From assembly GCF_002115805.1 (NCBI RefSeq), contig NZ_JFKC01000005.1:120577-184576 (forward strand): a stretch of 64,000 nucleotides of DNA, written 5' to 3'. Positions 1-7,823 of the stretch are shown here, in pieces. How positions within the stretch are numbered: position 1 is the stretch's first letter; each line of letters begins with the position of its first letter. Under the pieces are notes generated by a model, which searched no databases, was not told where the DNA came from, and was given only the letters and a program-made list of their open reading frames with translations. Both the position numbers and the translations under genes were made by a program. This DNA comes from Marivita geojedonensis. GTDB lineage: Bacteria > Pseudomonadota > Alphaproteobacteria > Rhodobacterales > Rhodobacteraceae.

Positions 1-112
1 TCCCGGTGCGGTGATCGAAGAGGTGCGCACGCCGGACCAACTGGCAGCCGAGGCTGAAGCTGAAGCCCTGCCTGAAGTGGAAGACGAATGGGACCCGTTC
101 GAGGAGGAGTGA
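1..112 (+). CDS. dnaX: DNA polymerase III subunit gamma/tau, C-terminal end only
   Basis: The frame entering at base 2 is open for 36 codons and stops with TGA at 110-112. The tail is acidic and Ala/Glu-rich and ends in WDPFEEE, the kind of ending seen on alphaproteobacterial DnaX. Identification rests mainly on context: dnaX-ybaB-recR is a very widely conserved order, and ybaB and recR follow here. The clamp-loader ATPase domain lies outside the window, so nothing can be said about its integrity. The tail overlaps the start of the next small gene. Confidence 0.7.
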   Translation, partial: PGAVIEEVRTPDQLAAEAEAEALPEVEDEWDPFEEE

Positions 113-471
113 TACTCGCTCTCCTTCCCGGTGCAGCATTTGCGCAGGACTGCGCCGTGCAGCGCCCGGATTGGGACGGCGCACCGGTCACCGCTATTCA
201 GGAAGCGGCCTTCCTTGCTGCATCGCCCGCCGCCCTCGTTCTTTTTCTGGGTACGATTGCCGCCGTCCGGTTCAAGAGCCAATGGGGGGCGCTCGCGGTG
301 GTTCTGGGCTGGACCGCGTTTGTCACTTTTCTGACCATGCTCGCCCCGGCCTCGCGCGAAGTCGCGATGGCGGAAGGCTGCGTCGGGTCCCCCGCCTTGT
401 TCATCGGCATCATCGCTGCGATATGTGTGGGGATGATCTTTTACACCGCGCCACCGATCAAGGGGCGCTGA
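88..471 (+). CDS. small exported/membrane protein of unknown function
   Basis: 127 residues if started at ATG 88, which overlaps the dnaX end in another frame. The N-terminus has one Arg followed by a hydrophobic stretch and Ala-Phe-Ala before Gln20, a plausible signal peptide. Two further hydrophobic segments follow (about residues 46-62 and 67-88), and a third near 103-120 ends at a short basic tail. Cysteines at about 22 and 98 could pair in the periplasm. A GTG at 109 is an alternative start, but the GAGGAGG in front of it sits almost on the codon. I do not recognise the family. It lies between dnaX and ybaB, where such small membrane proteins are occasionally inserted. Confidence 0.6.
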   Translation: MGPVRGGVILALLPGAAFAQDCAVQRPDWDGAPVTAIQEAAFLAASPAALVLFLGTIAAVRFKSQWGALAVVLGWTAFVTFLTMLAPASREVAMAEGCVGSPALFIGIIAAICVGMIFYTAPPIKGR

Positions 472-486
472 GCTACGGAGAAACAC

Positions 487-831
487 ATGTTCAAGGGTTT
501 GGGCCAGATGGGCGACATGGCCAAGATGATGAAGGCCGCGCAGGAAATGCAGGGCAAGATGGCTCAGATGCAGGAAGACCTCGCCACAATGACCGTGACC
601 GGCGAAAGCGGCGCGGGTCTCGTCAAGGCGACGGCGACAGCCAAGGGCGAACTGACCGGACTGGATATCGACCCGTCGATCTTCAATGGCGACGACAAAG
701 AAGTTGTCGAAGACCTGATCCTCGCCGCCATCAAGGACGCCCAGCAGAAGGCGCAGGACAAGGCGCAGGAAGAGATGTCCAAGCTCACCGAAGGGCTGGG
801 CCTGCCGGCAGGAATGAAACTGCCGTTCTGA
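487..831 (+). CDS. ybaB: YbaB/EbfC family nucleoid-associated DNA-binding protein
   Basis: 114 residues, the usual length of the family. It begins with a Met-rich amphipathic helix ([20 protein letters not shown]) and has the conserved middle [20 protein letters not shown], followed by a C-terminal helix rich in Gln/Lys/Glu. Family members are dimers that bind DNA with little sequence specificity and coat the nucleoid. GGAG about seven bases before ATG 487 supports the start. It sits between dnaX and recR as in most bacteria and is probably cotranscribed with both. Confidence 0.95.
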   Translation: MFKGLGQMGDMAKMMKAAQEMQGKMAQMQEDLATMTVTGESGAGLVKATATAKGELTGLDIDPSIFNGDDKEVVEDLILAAIKDAQQKAQDKAQEEMSKLTEGLGLPAGMKLPF

Positions 832-853
832 GCATGGAGCGGACAGCAGTCTG

Positions 854-1447
854 ATGCGGGACGGCGGCGATATCGAAGCGCTCATCCAGATGATGGCGCG
901 CCTGCCGGGGCTTGGCCCCCGGTCGGCCCGGCGTGCCGTTCTGCATATGATCCGCAAGCGCGGGCTGCTGCTCACTCCGCTTGCCGAGTTGATGACCCGG
1001 GTGGCACGGGATGCCCGCGAGTGTCTGAACTGCGGCAATATCGGAACGCAGGACATCTGCGACATCTGTCAGGACAACCGCCGCAACAACGGTTTGCTCT
1101 GCGTGGTCGAGGATGTCTCTGACCTGTGGGCGATGGAACGGTCCGGCGTATTCAAGGGACGGTATCACGTTCTGGGCGGCACCCTGTCGGCGCTGGATCA
1201 GGTCGGGCCGGAAGAACTGCGCATTCCGAAGCTCTCGGCGCGGGTGGACAGCGAAGAGATCACCGAAGTCATCCTCGCGCTGAATGCCACCATCGATGGC
1301 CAGACGACCGCACATTACATCGCGGATCAGTTGGAAGGTCGAGTGACGCTGACATCGCTGGCACAGGGCGTCCCGATCGGGGGCGAGCTGGATTACCTCG
1401 ACGAGGGCACGATCACAGCCGCAATGAATGCGCGCAAACCTGTTTAG
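854..1447 (+). CDS. recR: recombination protein RecR
   Basis: 197 residues, full length for RecR. The N-terminal helix-hairpin-helix is [15 protein letters not shown] (about 17-31). A C4 zinc finger is formed by Cys57, Cys60, Cys69 and Cys72. A Toprim domain follows from about residue 80 ([24 protein letters not shown]). RecR works with RecF and RecO to load RecA on gapped DNA. The start is at ATG 854; an upstream ATG at 834 is in another frame and stops after six codons. No strong Shine-Dalgarno is near, so translation may be coupled to ybaB. Confidence 0.96.
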   Translation: MRDGGDIEALIQMMARLPGLGPRSARRAVLHMIRKRGLLLTPLAELMTRVARDARECLNCGNIGTQDICDICQDNRRNNGLLCVVEDVSDLWAMERSGVFKGRYHVLGGTLSALDQVGPEELRIPKLSARVDSEEITEVILALNATIDGQTTAHYIADQLEGRVTLTSLAQGVPIGGELDYLDEGTITAAMNARKPV

Positions 1448-1564
1448 CACGTCCGGAGTCGACGTAATCAGGCGTTGTCCTGGACCTGCTCGGCGTTCAG
1501 AACCGTCGGATTAGACTTTGTCGCACATGCAACAGCAGGTAATCTCGGCGCAGAGGAGAACGCC

Positions 1565-2179
1565 ATGAGAGTCGTCCTGTCACTGATCCTGTCGTTGTCC
1601 TGCCTGCCCGCGATCGCGCAGGAGGGACCGTCTTTCGATTGCAGCAAGGCCACCAGTTCCGCCGAAGAGCTGATCTGCGCCGACGCCGATCTGGCAAAGC
1701 TCGACCGTATCGTAGCGGAGCGTTTTTCCGCGGCGCTCTCGGTCGCTGGCGCGCTGGATGCCGGAGCGGAAAAAGCCGTTGCCGACCTGCGCACCTACCA
1801 GCGCGGCTGGATCGGTGGGCGCGACGAATGCTGGAAAGCGAGCGATCTGCGCAGCTGCGTCGAACAGGCCTACCTGACCCGGGAAGGGCAACTCGTGGCC
1901 TATTGGATGCTCGAAGAGCCGACCGGCACCGCCTTCTGGACCTGCGACGGCAATCCCGCAAACGAGGTGGTGACGATGTTTTTTGACACCACGCTGCCCA
2001 GCGCGCGCATCGAGCGGGGCGACAGGGTCTCGACCGCATCACTAAGTCCCACAGGCTCCGGTTCCCGCTACGATGGGGATTTCGGACAGTTCATCTGGAT
2101 CAAGGGAGATGAGGCGACCTATCGTGAGCCTGATCCGGATGGCACGTCCCATGCCTGCGTTCTCGCGTCGTCAAACTGA
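1565..2179 (+). CDS. secreted LprI-like (DUF1311) domain protein
   Basis: 204 residues from ATG 1565. That start gives a clean signal peptide (MRVVLSLILSLSCLPAIAQ) and is preceded by GAGGAGA. The N-terminal half has the LprI/DUF1311 pattern: F-x-C-x-K-A...AEELICADADLAKLDRIVAERFSAAL, then QRGWIGGRDECWKASD, L-R-S-C and a final Y-x-x-R. Cysteines probably form disulfides in the periplasm. Family members have been described as lysozyme inhibitors, but many have no known role. The C-terminal half (about 120-204) is a small beta-rich region I cannot name. It appears monocistronic, after recR. Confidence 0.8.
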   Translation: MRVVLSLILSLSCLPAIAQEGPSFDCSKATSSAEELICADADLAKLDRIVAERFSAALSVAGALDAGAEKAVADLRTYQRGWIGGRDECWKASDLRSCVEQAYLTREGQLVAYWMLEEPTGTAFWTCDGNPANEVVTMFFDTTLPSARIERGDRVSTASLSPTGSGSRYDGDFGQFIWIKGDEATYREPDPDGTSHACVLASSN

Positions 2180-2333
2180 ATACCGTGTCGTGCGGGATGT
2201 GCGACTGCGTGGTGGGACCCGCAAACCGAGTGACAAAACACTCGCGCTGGCTGACGGGATGTTGCATGTCTTGCACATGAACCTGCGCGCAGGCCGCGCG
2301 CCCGATCCGGAAAAGATGGCACAGGCTGTCTGA
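2151..2333 (+). CDS. doubtful short ORF between the LprI-like gene and rhodanese
   Basis: An open frame encoding about 60 residues, rich in Arg and Ala, starts at ATG 2151 inside the end of the previous gene and fills most of the 187-base gap before the rhodanese gene. No Shine-Dalgarno is visible and nothing in it resembles a family I know. It could be a real small protein, a decayed gene remnant or simply open sequence in GC-rich DNA. I list it because the gap holds nothing else recognisable. Confidence 0.2.
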   Translation: MPAFSRRQTEYRVVRDVRLRGGTRKPSDKTLALADGMLHVLHMNLRAGRAPDPEKMAQAV

Positions 2334-2366
2334 GAATACCGCATAACCGATCCCAGGAGATGGCAC

Positions 2367-2750
2367 ATGGATGTCGAACAGACCGAGCACGGAACCCTTG
2401 AACACTGGACCCCGGCCGAGGTGGCCGAAGCCTTTGCACAGGACAAGATCATCCTGATCGACGTGCGCACCCCACAGGAATTTGCGTTGGAACGGATCAA
2501 CGGCGCTCTGCTTGCTCCGATGCAGGCATTTCAGCCGAACCATATGCCGGAACAGTCGAAGAAGCCGATCGTGTTCCACTGCGGCTCCGGGGTGCGATCG
2601 GCGCGTGTCGCCAAGCTGTGTCTCGAAGCCGGGGAAGACCGGATCGCGCATATGGCAGGCGGGTTTGCTGCCTGGAAAGAGTCAGGCCAGACCTACATGG
2701 GCACCGATGTGGCCACAGGCGGGCCAAAGGAAATGCGAAAGTCATCCTGA
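2367..2750 (+). CDS. rhodanese-like domain sulfurtransferase
   Basis: 127 residues, a single rhodanese domain. Landmarks are ILIDVRTPQEFALERINGA (about 29-47), the active-site loop HCGSGVRS with catalytic Cys72, and the C-terminal GGFAAWKESG motif. Such single-domain enzymes carry persulfide sulfur or act as small-molecule sulfurtransferases in the cytoplasm. No signal peptide is seen. AGGAGA stands about seven bases before ATG 2367. It is followed directly by a symmetric terminator shared with the opposing trcR gene. The physiological sulfur donor and acceptor cannot be told from the sequence. Confidence 0.92.
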   Translation: MDVEQTEHGTLEHWTPAEVAEAFAQDKIILIDVRTPQEFALERINGALLAPMQAFQPNHMPEQSKKPIVFHCGSGVRSARVAKLCLEAGEDRIAHMAGGFAAWKESGQTYMGTDVATGGPKEMRKSS

Positions 2751-2763
2751 CCCCAGCTTCAGC

Positions 2764-2807
2764 CATGAAAAAACCCGGCACCGCATCGCGGGCCGGGTTT
2801 CTTCATG
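2764..2807. terminator. bidirectional intrinsic terminator
   Basis: AACCCGGC at 2772-2779 pairs with GCCGGGTT at 2792-2799, flanked by an A-run on the left and T-rich sequence on the right (CATGAAAAAA...TTTCTTCATG). It lies between the convergent rhodanese and trcR genes and can serve both strands. Confidence 0.85.
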
Positions 2808-2822
2808 CGACGTGACGCCGGA

Positions 2823-3590
2823 TCACCGGTCGTCGTCGTCCTCATCATCGTCATCATGCGTGCCGTCGGGCAGGTTGAAGAAGCTGTCCGCATCGGCGTA
2901 ATCGTCATCGCTCTTCGATGACTCGTCCTCGGCATTATCCGAGCCACCGGTCAGGCTGAATGTTTCCAGACCCTCGATTGCGCTCGGCAGGCGCGGTTCT
3001 GCGTCCATTTCGAGGCTCTGTTCTGTCGACACCAGCTTGCGGCGCTCGTCATCGGTCATCACCGCTTCCTGCTTCTTGGCAGCTTTGGCAACGGCGGCAT
3101 CCAGTTCGGACTGCTTGCACAGGCCCAGCGCAACCGGATCGATCGGTTGGATGTTGTTGATGTTCCAGTGGGTACGTTCACGGATTGCCTGAATGGTCGG
3201 CTTGGTGGTGCCGACCAGCTTGGAAATCTGGCCATCGCTCAGTTCCGGGTGGAATTTCACAAGCCAGAGGATCGAGGCCGGACGGTCCTGACGCTTGGAC
3301 AGCGGCGTGTAACGCGGGCCACGGCGTTTTTCCTCGCCCTGCGCAGCGGCGTAGACCTTCAGCTTGAGCTTGTGGAGCGGGTCGGCTTCGCCCTTCTTGA
3401 TCTCTTCGGGTTCGAGCTGATTGTTGGCAATCGGATCGAAGCCCTTCACGCCAGCGACCACATCGCCGTCGGCAATCCCCTGAACCTCAAGCTCGTGCAT
3501 CCCCGTGAAATCGGCGATCTGCTTGAACGTCAGCGTTGTGTTGTCCACCAGCCAGACGGCGGTGGCCTTGGCCATAATCGGTTTGCCCAT
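2823..3590 (-). CDS. trcR: TrcR (DUF1013) family cell-cycle transcriptional regulator
   Basis: 255 residues from the ATG ending at 3590, which has AAGGAG seven bases upstream. An in-frame extension to 3710 lacks such a site. The body has the conserved stretches KATAVWLVDNTTLTFKQIAD, LEVQGIADGDV and FDPIANNQL, then ILWLVKFHPELSDGQISKLVGTTKPTIQAIR, a predicted helix-turn-helix. The protein ends in a strongly acidic tail (DDDDEDDDD). The family is nearly confined to alphaproteobacteria. In public annotation it is called cell cycle transcriptional regulator TrcR; the targets here are unknown. It is divergent from RNase T2. Confidence 0.85.
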   Translation of the reverse strand: MGKPIMAKATAVWLVDNTTLTFKQIADFTGMHELEVQGIADGDVVAGVKGFDPIANNQLEPEEIKKGEADPLHKLKLKVYAAAQGEEKRRGPRYTPLSKRQDRPASILWLVKFHPELSDGQISKLVGTTKPTIQAIRERTHWNINNIQPIDPVALGLCKQSELDAAVAKAAKKQEAVMTDDERRKLVSTEQSLEMDAEPRLPSAIEGLETFSLTGGSDNAEDESSKSDDDYADADSFFNLPDGTHDDDDEDDDDR

Positions 3591-3724
3591 CTCGCGTCTC
3601 CTTACGCAAAGCTTTTTCCCTCTCCCGGAGGGGTCCGGGAGGTCCCGGATCGGCCGGGACGGGTTTCCATTGTCAGGGAACTTGGCGGCCTTATAGTCGC
3701 GCAGAGGCAAAGAGGGAAGAGGTA

Positions 3725-4363
3725 ATGCGGGTTTTGGTGCTGGCTCTCATCGGTGTGATCTCGGCAGGGCTTGCCCGTGCAGAGGGCGAAAAGGCAGGCG
3801 CGTTCGATTACTACGTGCTGTCGCTCAGTTGGTCGCCGACATGGTGCGCGCTGGAAGGGGACGCACGGAAATCGCCGCAATGCGATGCCGACGCCGATTT
3901 CGGCTGGGTCATGCACGGGCTGTGGCCGCAGTATCATCGCGGCTGGCCGTCCTTTTGCCCGACCATCGAGCGCGCCCCGTCGCGGGCGATGACACGCGAC
4001 ATGGCCGATATCATGGGGACGTCCGGGCTTGCGTGGTATCAGTGGAACAAACACGGCGTGTGTTCCGGGCTGTCAGCACAGGACTACTACGCGCTGTCCC
4101 GTGAAGCCTATGGCAGCATCACCCGGCCCGATGTTTTCCGCAAACTGGACAGGGCCGTCAAACTCCCGGCGTCAGTGGTGGAAGAGGCGTTTCTGAAGGC
4201 CAATCCGCAACTCGAACCCGACATGATCACCATCACCTGCAAATCCGGGCGGATTCAGGAGGCACGCATCTGCCTCTCCAAATCCCTTGAGCCGGTACCC
4301 TGCGGACGGGACGTCGTGAAGGACTGCACCGCCAAGGATGCGCTGTTCGAGCCGATCCGCTGA
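3725..4363 (+). CDS. secreted ribonuclease T2 family protein
   Basis: 212 residues with a signal peptide (MRVLVLALIGVISAGLARAE). Both active-site signatures of RNase T2 are present: HGLWPQY with His64 (CAS I) and WNKHGVC with His110 (CAS II). Several cysteines (41, 53, 78, 113 and C-terminal ones) fit the disulfides of the fold. It should cleave RNA in the periplasm or outside the cell to 2',3'-cyclic nucleotides, a likely scavenging role. GAAGAGG is placed well before ATG 3725. It converges with the COQ9 gene only six bases away. Confidence 0.93.
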   Translation: MRVLVLALIGVISAGLARAEGEKAGAFDYYVLSLSWSPTWCALEGDARKSPQCDADADFGWVMHGLWPQYHRGWPSFCPTIERAPSRAMTRDMADIMGTSGLAWYQWNKHGVCSGLSAQDYYALSREAYGSITRPDVFRKLDRAVKLPASVVEEAFLKANPQLEPDMITITCKSGRIQEARICLSKSLEPVPCGRDVVKDCTAKDALFEPIR

Positions 4364-4369
4364 AACCCG

Positions 4370-5062
4370 TCAGCGCGGCGTCGTCCAACCACCGGGCAGA
4401 TCGTCCCGCCGGGCTTTCGGGGGTTTGACGCGCGACAGCACGGATTCTGCAGATTTTACCAAACGGTCAAATCCCGGAGCTTTGCGCACCTGCGCCTTGA
4501 CCTTCTCGATCTGCATCACGTCGTCAATGCGGCGGTCAAGGAAGGCCAGTGTCGCCTGATGTCCAAGGGAATCGTCACCCAACCAATACAGCACGGTCGA
4601 GGAATAGACCCCGGACAGGGTCGCGCGCTTGGTATACCAGTTGATGTCCCGCGATGTATCTCCGAGGGTGTTCCAGATCCGGTCTGCGGTTCCCCAGATC
4701 AGTTTCGCCCCTTCGGCGGCGTGCATCGGCAATGCAAACAGCGTCACCCCGCGCCGAACGGCCTCCTTGTCGTCCGCCGCTTCGAGCCGCAGGCGCACCG
4801 CAAGCGCGACCTTGTCCCGGAACCGCATCCCGGACATGTCCTGGGCGTTCAGCGCCGCCACCATCGCATCGTCACCCCGGCGGTGAAATGCCGCCGCAAG
4901 GTCAATCGCGCCGCGCGGATTCAGACCTTTGGCCAATGCCGGCGCCACCCCGACATCGGCAATCGCCGCCTGAAAAGCCGCATCGGACCAACCGTCGAAG
5001 GGCACATGCATCAACGCGGCATCCAGCAATTCTGTCGCAATGTCTCTGGACGTGTCTGACAT
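4370..5062 (-). CDS. COQ9 family ubiquinone biosynthesis protein
   Basis: 230 residues from the ATG ending at 5062, which has GGAGG at good spacing; a 22-residue extension has no such site. The family pattern is visible as GWSDAAFQAAIADVGV near the N-terminus, and LFALPMHAAEGAKLIWGTAD with TSRDINWYTKRATLSGVYSS and TVLYWLGDDS in the middle. The end is the lipid-binding helical region. COQ9 presents ubiquinone precursors to membrane hydroxylases such as COQ7. A COQ8-type kinase lies far away in this window (36.2 kb), so the ubiquinone genes are scattered. Confidence 0.9.
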   Translation of the reverse strand: MSDTSRDIATELLDAALMHVPFDGWSDAAFQAAIADVGVAPALAKGLNPRGAIDLAAAFHRRGDDAMVAALNAQDMSGMRFRDKVALAVRLRLEAADDKEAVRRGVTLFALPMHAAEGAKLIWGTADRIWNTLGDTSRDINWYTKRATLSGVYSSTVLYWLGDDSLGHQATLAFLDRRIDDVMQIEKVKAQVRKAPGFDRLVKSAESVLSRVKPPKARRDDLPGGWTTPR

Positions 5063-5275
5063 GACGGACCTCCATTCGGGCGCACAATTAAAACTATTAG
5101 GAAAGGAATTAGCGCCAAGATCCGGCAAACGCCACCGAAACGGTCAAAATGCCACGCTGGCCAGACGCGGCTCGCGGCCATACCTGCTACATCAGGGTTA
5201 TTCGGAACCCGACCCTTTCCCAGTGTGTTGAGTGTGAGTGCGCTTCATCCGAAGCACAACAAGAGCACATGCCAC

Positions 5276-5968
5276 ATGAAAACGCACATCGCTGACCGAC
5301 TGATCCTCTCGCTGGGGGGCCTGGTTCTCATTTCCGCCTTTGCCGTCTCTGCGATGTCGAGAGAGGCCTTCTTCACCTATTTCGGGGCCGAGGATTCGCT
5401 GATCGAAAACATGACGGCCGCGCTGCTTGGCCTGTGCGGGCTGGTGCTGATCCTGCGCGTTCTGAAACTGCGCACCACCCTGTCGCACGGTGCCCTGGCG
5501 CTGGGGCTGGTCTATGGGTTGGTCTACATCTGGGCCGGAGGCGAAGAGATATCCTGGGGTCAGCGCATCATCGGTTTCGAGAGCCCTGAATTCTTTCAGG
5601 AAAACAACGACCAGCAGGAATTCACCTTCCACAACCTCGTCATAGGGGATGTGAAGCTTGACGAGTTCATCTTCGGGCCGGTTCTGTCCTACATCATCTT
5701 GAGCTACCTGATCCTGCTGCCGCTGCTGTGGCAGCGCGTGGCATGGGTCAGGACGCTGACCGACCGGATGGTGATCCCGGTCCCGCGCCTGCATCATGCG
5801 GCGTTTGCACTGGTCGTCACGCTCATCATCCCCTTCCTCGGAGAAAGCCGCCGCTGGGAAGTCTATGAGTGTATCTTTGCGCTTCTGTCGCTTGCGATCT
5901 TTCTGAACCCCGCCAACCCGCTGACCGCGAAAGCGCAGGAACCGGACGCGCGTCCAGCGGACAGGTGA
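5276..5968 (+). CDS. polytopic membrane protein with a conserved GEEISWGQR motif
   Basis: 230 residues from ATG 5276; earlier in-frame codons add only unlikely sequence. It has about six hydrophobic segments (near residues 10-26, 43-60, 67-85, 129-150, 168-186 and 195-209). The central loop has AGGEEISWGQRIIGFESPEF followed by NNDQQEFTFHN, a pattern I know from uncharacterised bacterial membrane proteins. Conserved acids and polar residues beside a membrane segment suggest an enzymatic or transport role, but I cannot name one. The last 20 residues are polar and probably cytoplasmic. It precedes rpsU but is separated from it by a promoter. Confidence 0.75.
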   Translation: MKTHIADRLILSLGGLVLISAFAVSAMSREAFFTYFGAEDSLIENMTAALLGLCGLVLILRVLKLRTTLSHGALALGLVYGLVYIWAGGEEISWGQRIIGFESPEFFQENNDQQEFTFHNLVIGDVKLDEFIFGPVLSYIILSYLILLPLLWQRVAWVRTLTDRMVIPVPRLHHAAFALVVTLIIPFLGESRRWEVYECIFALLSLAIFLNPANPLTAKAQEPDARPADR

Positions 5969-5973
5969 CGGGC

Positions 5974-6002
5974 TGGACAAATGCAGAAAGCCTTGCTATA
6001 CG
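5974..6002 (+). promoter_or_regulatory. candidate sigma-70 promoter of rpsU
   Basis: TGGACA at 5974-5979 (one mismatch to TTGACA), a 17-base spacer, and TATACG at 5997-6002. The predicted leader of about 45 bases contains a tandem repeat, TGCAAATCC at 6012-6020 and again at 6022-6030, before the ribosome site of rpsU. Confidence 0.5.
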
Positions 6003-6055
6003 GCGCGCTCCTGCAAATCCTTGCAAATCCAACTTAGAAAGGTGGTGAAAACCAC

Positions 6056-6262
6056 ATGCAGGTTAGTGTTCGTGACAATAACGTCGATCAGGCGCTCCGC
6101 GCTCTGAAGAAAAAGCTGCAACGTGAAGGCGTTTTCCGTGAAATGAAGCTGCGTCAGCACTTCGAGAAACCCTCGGAAAAGAAAGCCCGCGAGAAAGCCG
6201 AAGCGATCCGCCGCGCTCGCAAGTTGGCGCGCAAGAAGGCACAGCGCGAAGGTATGCTCTAA
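6056..6262 (+). CDS. rpsU: 30S ribosomal protein S21
   Basis: 68 residues, beginning [20 protein letters not shown] and ending in a very basic helix ([17 protein letters not shown]), as usual for alphaproteobacterial S21. S21 sits on the platform of the small subunit near the anti-Shine-Dalgarno end of 16S rRNA. It is preceded by its own promoter and AAAGGTGGTG and followed by a strong intrinsic terminator, so it is probably a single-gene unit. Confidence 0.97.
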   Translation: MQVSVRDNNVDQALRALKKKLQREGVFREMKLRQHFEKPSEKKAREKAEAIRRARKLARKKAQREGML

Positions 6263-6295
6263 GCAGTTCTTTCCAACACGCTATGACATTGACAG

Positions 6296-6333
6296 CCCCC
6301 GGAACCGTACGCGTTCCGGGGGTTTGTTTTTTT
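6296..6333 (+). terminator. intrinsic terminator after rpsU
   Basis: CCCCCGGAAC (6296-6305) and GTTCCGGGGG (6313-6322) form a perfect 10-bp stem with a 7-base loop, followed by TTTGTTTTTTT. Confidence 0.93.
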
Positions 6334-6492
6334 CAATCCCGTCGATTCTTGCACGACTCACGCCTGCCATGAGACGATGAACTGTCCGGCGCCTGTTTTT
6401 TTGCCGGATCCGAATTTCCAGCAACAGGCCTGCGGGTCTACCCGTCTTTCAATTTGCTGACCCCGCATGGCCGTTATTCAAGGGGTGTAATT

Positions 6493-7044
6493 ATGACTGG
6501 TGAAAACTCCGCCACCAATGCGGTGGTGACTGTCGCAGCCTTTGCCGTCGAACGGGCCATTGGCGGCGCAAGGGGCAGCGTGGCCGGGCTCGTGGTTCAG
6601 CCCGTGGCATGGGCCGTGACCGGGACAACACCGGATGCCGGCGATGCGTTCATTTACGGTGTCGGCGCGGTTGGGGCTGCAGCGGGATGGATTCTTGTTG
6701 TGCCAGCCACCTTCACGGGTGTCATCAAGGCTGCCGTTGACGATTATGTCGGCGGTCTGGTTGCAGAGGCCAAGGCAGATGAGCCTCAAGCGGTGCGCAA
6801 CGGCATTCATGGCACGGACGACTATGGCTTCTGGTCCGCCAACAACCACATCGAGGCGATGACAATCGCGAGCTATGGCGGCGTGGCCTGGCAGCACAGG
6901 AACGGGGCATACCTCTTCATCAAAGACGCCAGCGACACGCTGATCTGTGACTATCACCCGCGATCCTACCGCCGCCTCTACCGCCCGGTTCTGCCGCTGC
7001 GCCGAAACGGAGACCGGGTGGCATGGCAATACGAAGACGCCTGA
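6493..7044 (+). CDS. unrecognised protein with two Ala/Gly-rich hydrophobic segments
   Basis: 183 residues from ATG 6493, chosen because AAGGGG lies about eight bases upstream. Residues about 5-45 and 54-80 are hydrophobic and small-residue-rich (AVVTVAAFAVERAIGG, AFIYGVGAVGAAAGWILVV), suggesting two membrane passages or a membrane hairpin. The C-terminal part is polar and aromatic (YGFWSANNHIEAM, GGVAWQHRNGAYLFIKD, YHPRSYRRLYRP) and may form a small beta domain. I do not recognise a family. It stands alone, with a terminator before it and a separate ribosome site for the next gene. Confidence 0.6.
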   Translation: MTGENSATNAVVTVAAFAVERAIGGARGSVAGLVVQPVAWAVTGTTPDAGDAFIYGVGAVGAAAGWILVVPATFTGVIKAAVDDYVGGLVAEAKADEPQAVRNGIHGTDDYGFWSANNHIEAMTIASYGGVAWQHRNGAYLFIKDASDTLICDYHPRSYRRLYRPVLPLRRNGDRVAWQYEDA

Positions 7045-7145
7045 TCCGGACACAGGGCGAAAGATCGCGGTTTTCCGCAACAGGACTTCCCTCGCCCGGT
7101 CGCATCTGACAGGTTGCCAGAGCGACTAAGGGGAGGCGGATGTTC

Positions 7146-7823
7146 ATGGCCAGGGTCTGTGTGTTCGACGCGTATGGCACGCTGTTCGATGTTGCGGCAG
7201 CGGCGCGGGTGCTGGCGGATGCCCCGGGGCGGGACGCGCTCAAGGCTGTGTGGCCATCCCTTGCCGAACACTGGCGCCTGAAGCAGCTTCAATACAGCTG
7301 GCTGCGCGCCATTACCGACGAATACACCCCGTTCTGGGAAGTGACCAAGGACGGGCTGGATTGGGCGATGGAAAAGGTCGGTCTGACCGATGACCCGGAG
7401 CTTCGGGAAGCCCTTCTGGCGCTCTATTGGGAACTCCCCGCCTACCGGGAGGTCCCTGTCATGCTGGCGCGGTTGAAGGCTGCCGGAAAAACCTGTGCGA
7501 TTCTGTCCAACGGAAACACGGACATGCTGGAAGGCGCGGTCGACAGCGCCGGGATTGGCACGTTTCTCGATGCGGTTCTGTCCGTCGAGGAGGTCGGCAT
7601 CTTCAAACCGTCGTCCCGCGTCTATGATATGGTCGGCGCACGCTTTGGCTGCACCAAGGAGGATGTTCTTTTCGTATCCTCCAACGGCTGGGATATCGCA
7701 GGCGCAGCGGGGTACGGGTTCCGAACCGTCTGGGTCAACCGCGCGGGCGATCCCGTCGATCGCCTGCCGCATCGCCCCGACCATATCCTGTCTGATCTGA
7801 CCACCATTCCGGAGCTGGCCTGA
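7146..7823 (+). CDS. haloacid dehalogenase type II (HAD superfamily)
   Basis: 225 residues from ATG 7146. GGGAGG at 7131-7136 is nine bases from this codon but only three from an in-frame ATG at 7140, so 7146 is preferred. Motif I is VCVFDAYGTLFD with nucleophile Asp8; motif II is ILSNGN; motif III/IV is KPSSRVYDMV and VSSNGWDIAGAAGYGFRTVWVNR. These are the signatures of L-2-haloacid dehalogenases, which hydrolyse 2-haloalkanoates to 2-hydroxyacids. Whether a halogenated substrate is the natural one is not shown by the sequence. Its stop overlaps the next start (TGATG). Confidence 0.9.
   Translation: MARVCVFDAYGTLFDVAAAARVLADAPGRDALKAVWPSLAEHWRLKQLQYSWLRAITDEYTPFWEVTKDGLDWAMEKVGLTDDPELREALLALYWELPAYREVPVMLARLKAAGKTCAILSNGNTDMLEGAVDSAGIGTFLDAVLSVEEVGIFKPSSRVYDMVGARFGCTKEDVLFVSSNGWDIAGAAGYGFRTVWVNRAGDPVDRLPHRPDHILSDLTTIPELA

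Noticed and set aside
2100..2651. 183-codon minus-strand ORF across the LprI/rhodanese gap
   Set aside because: Mostly antisense to rhodanese, no family features and no ribosome site.
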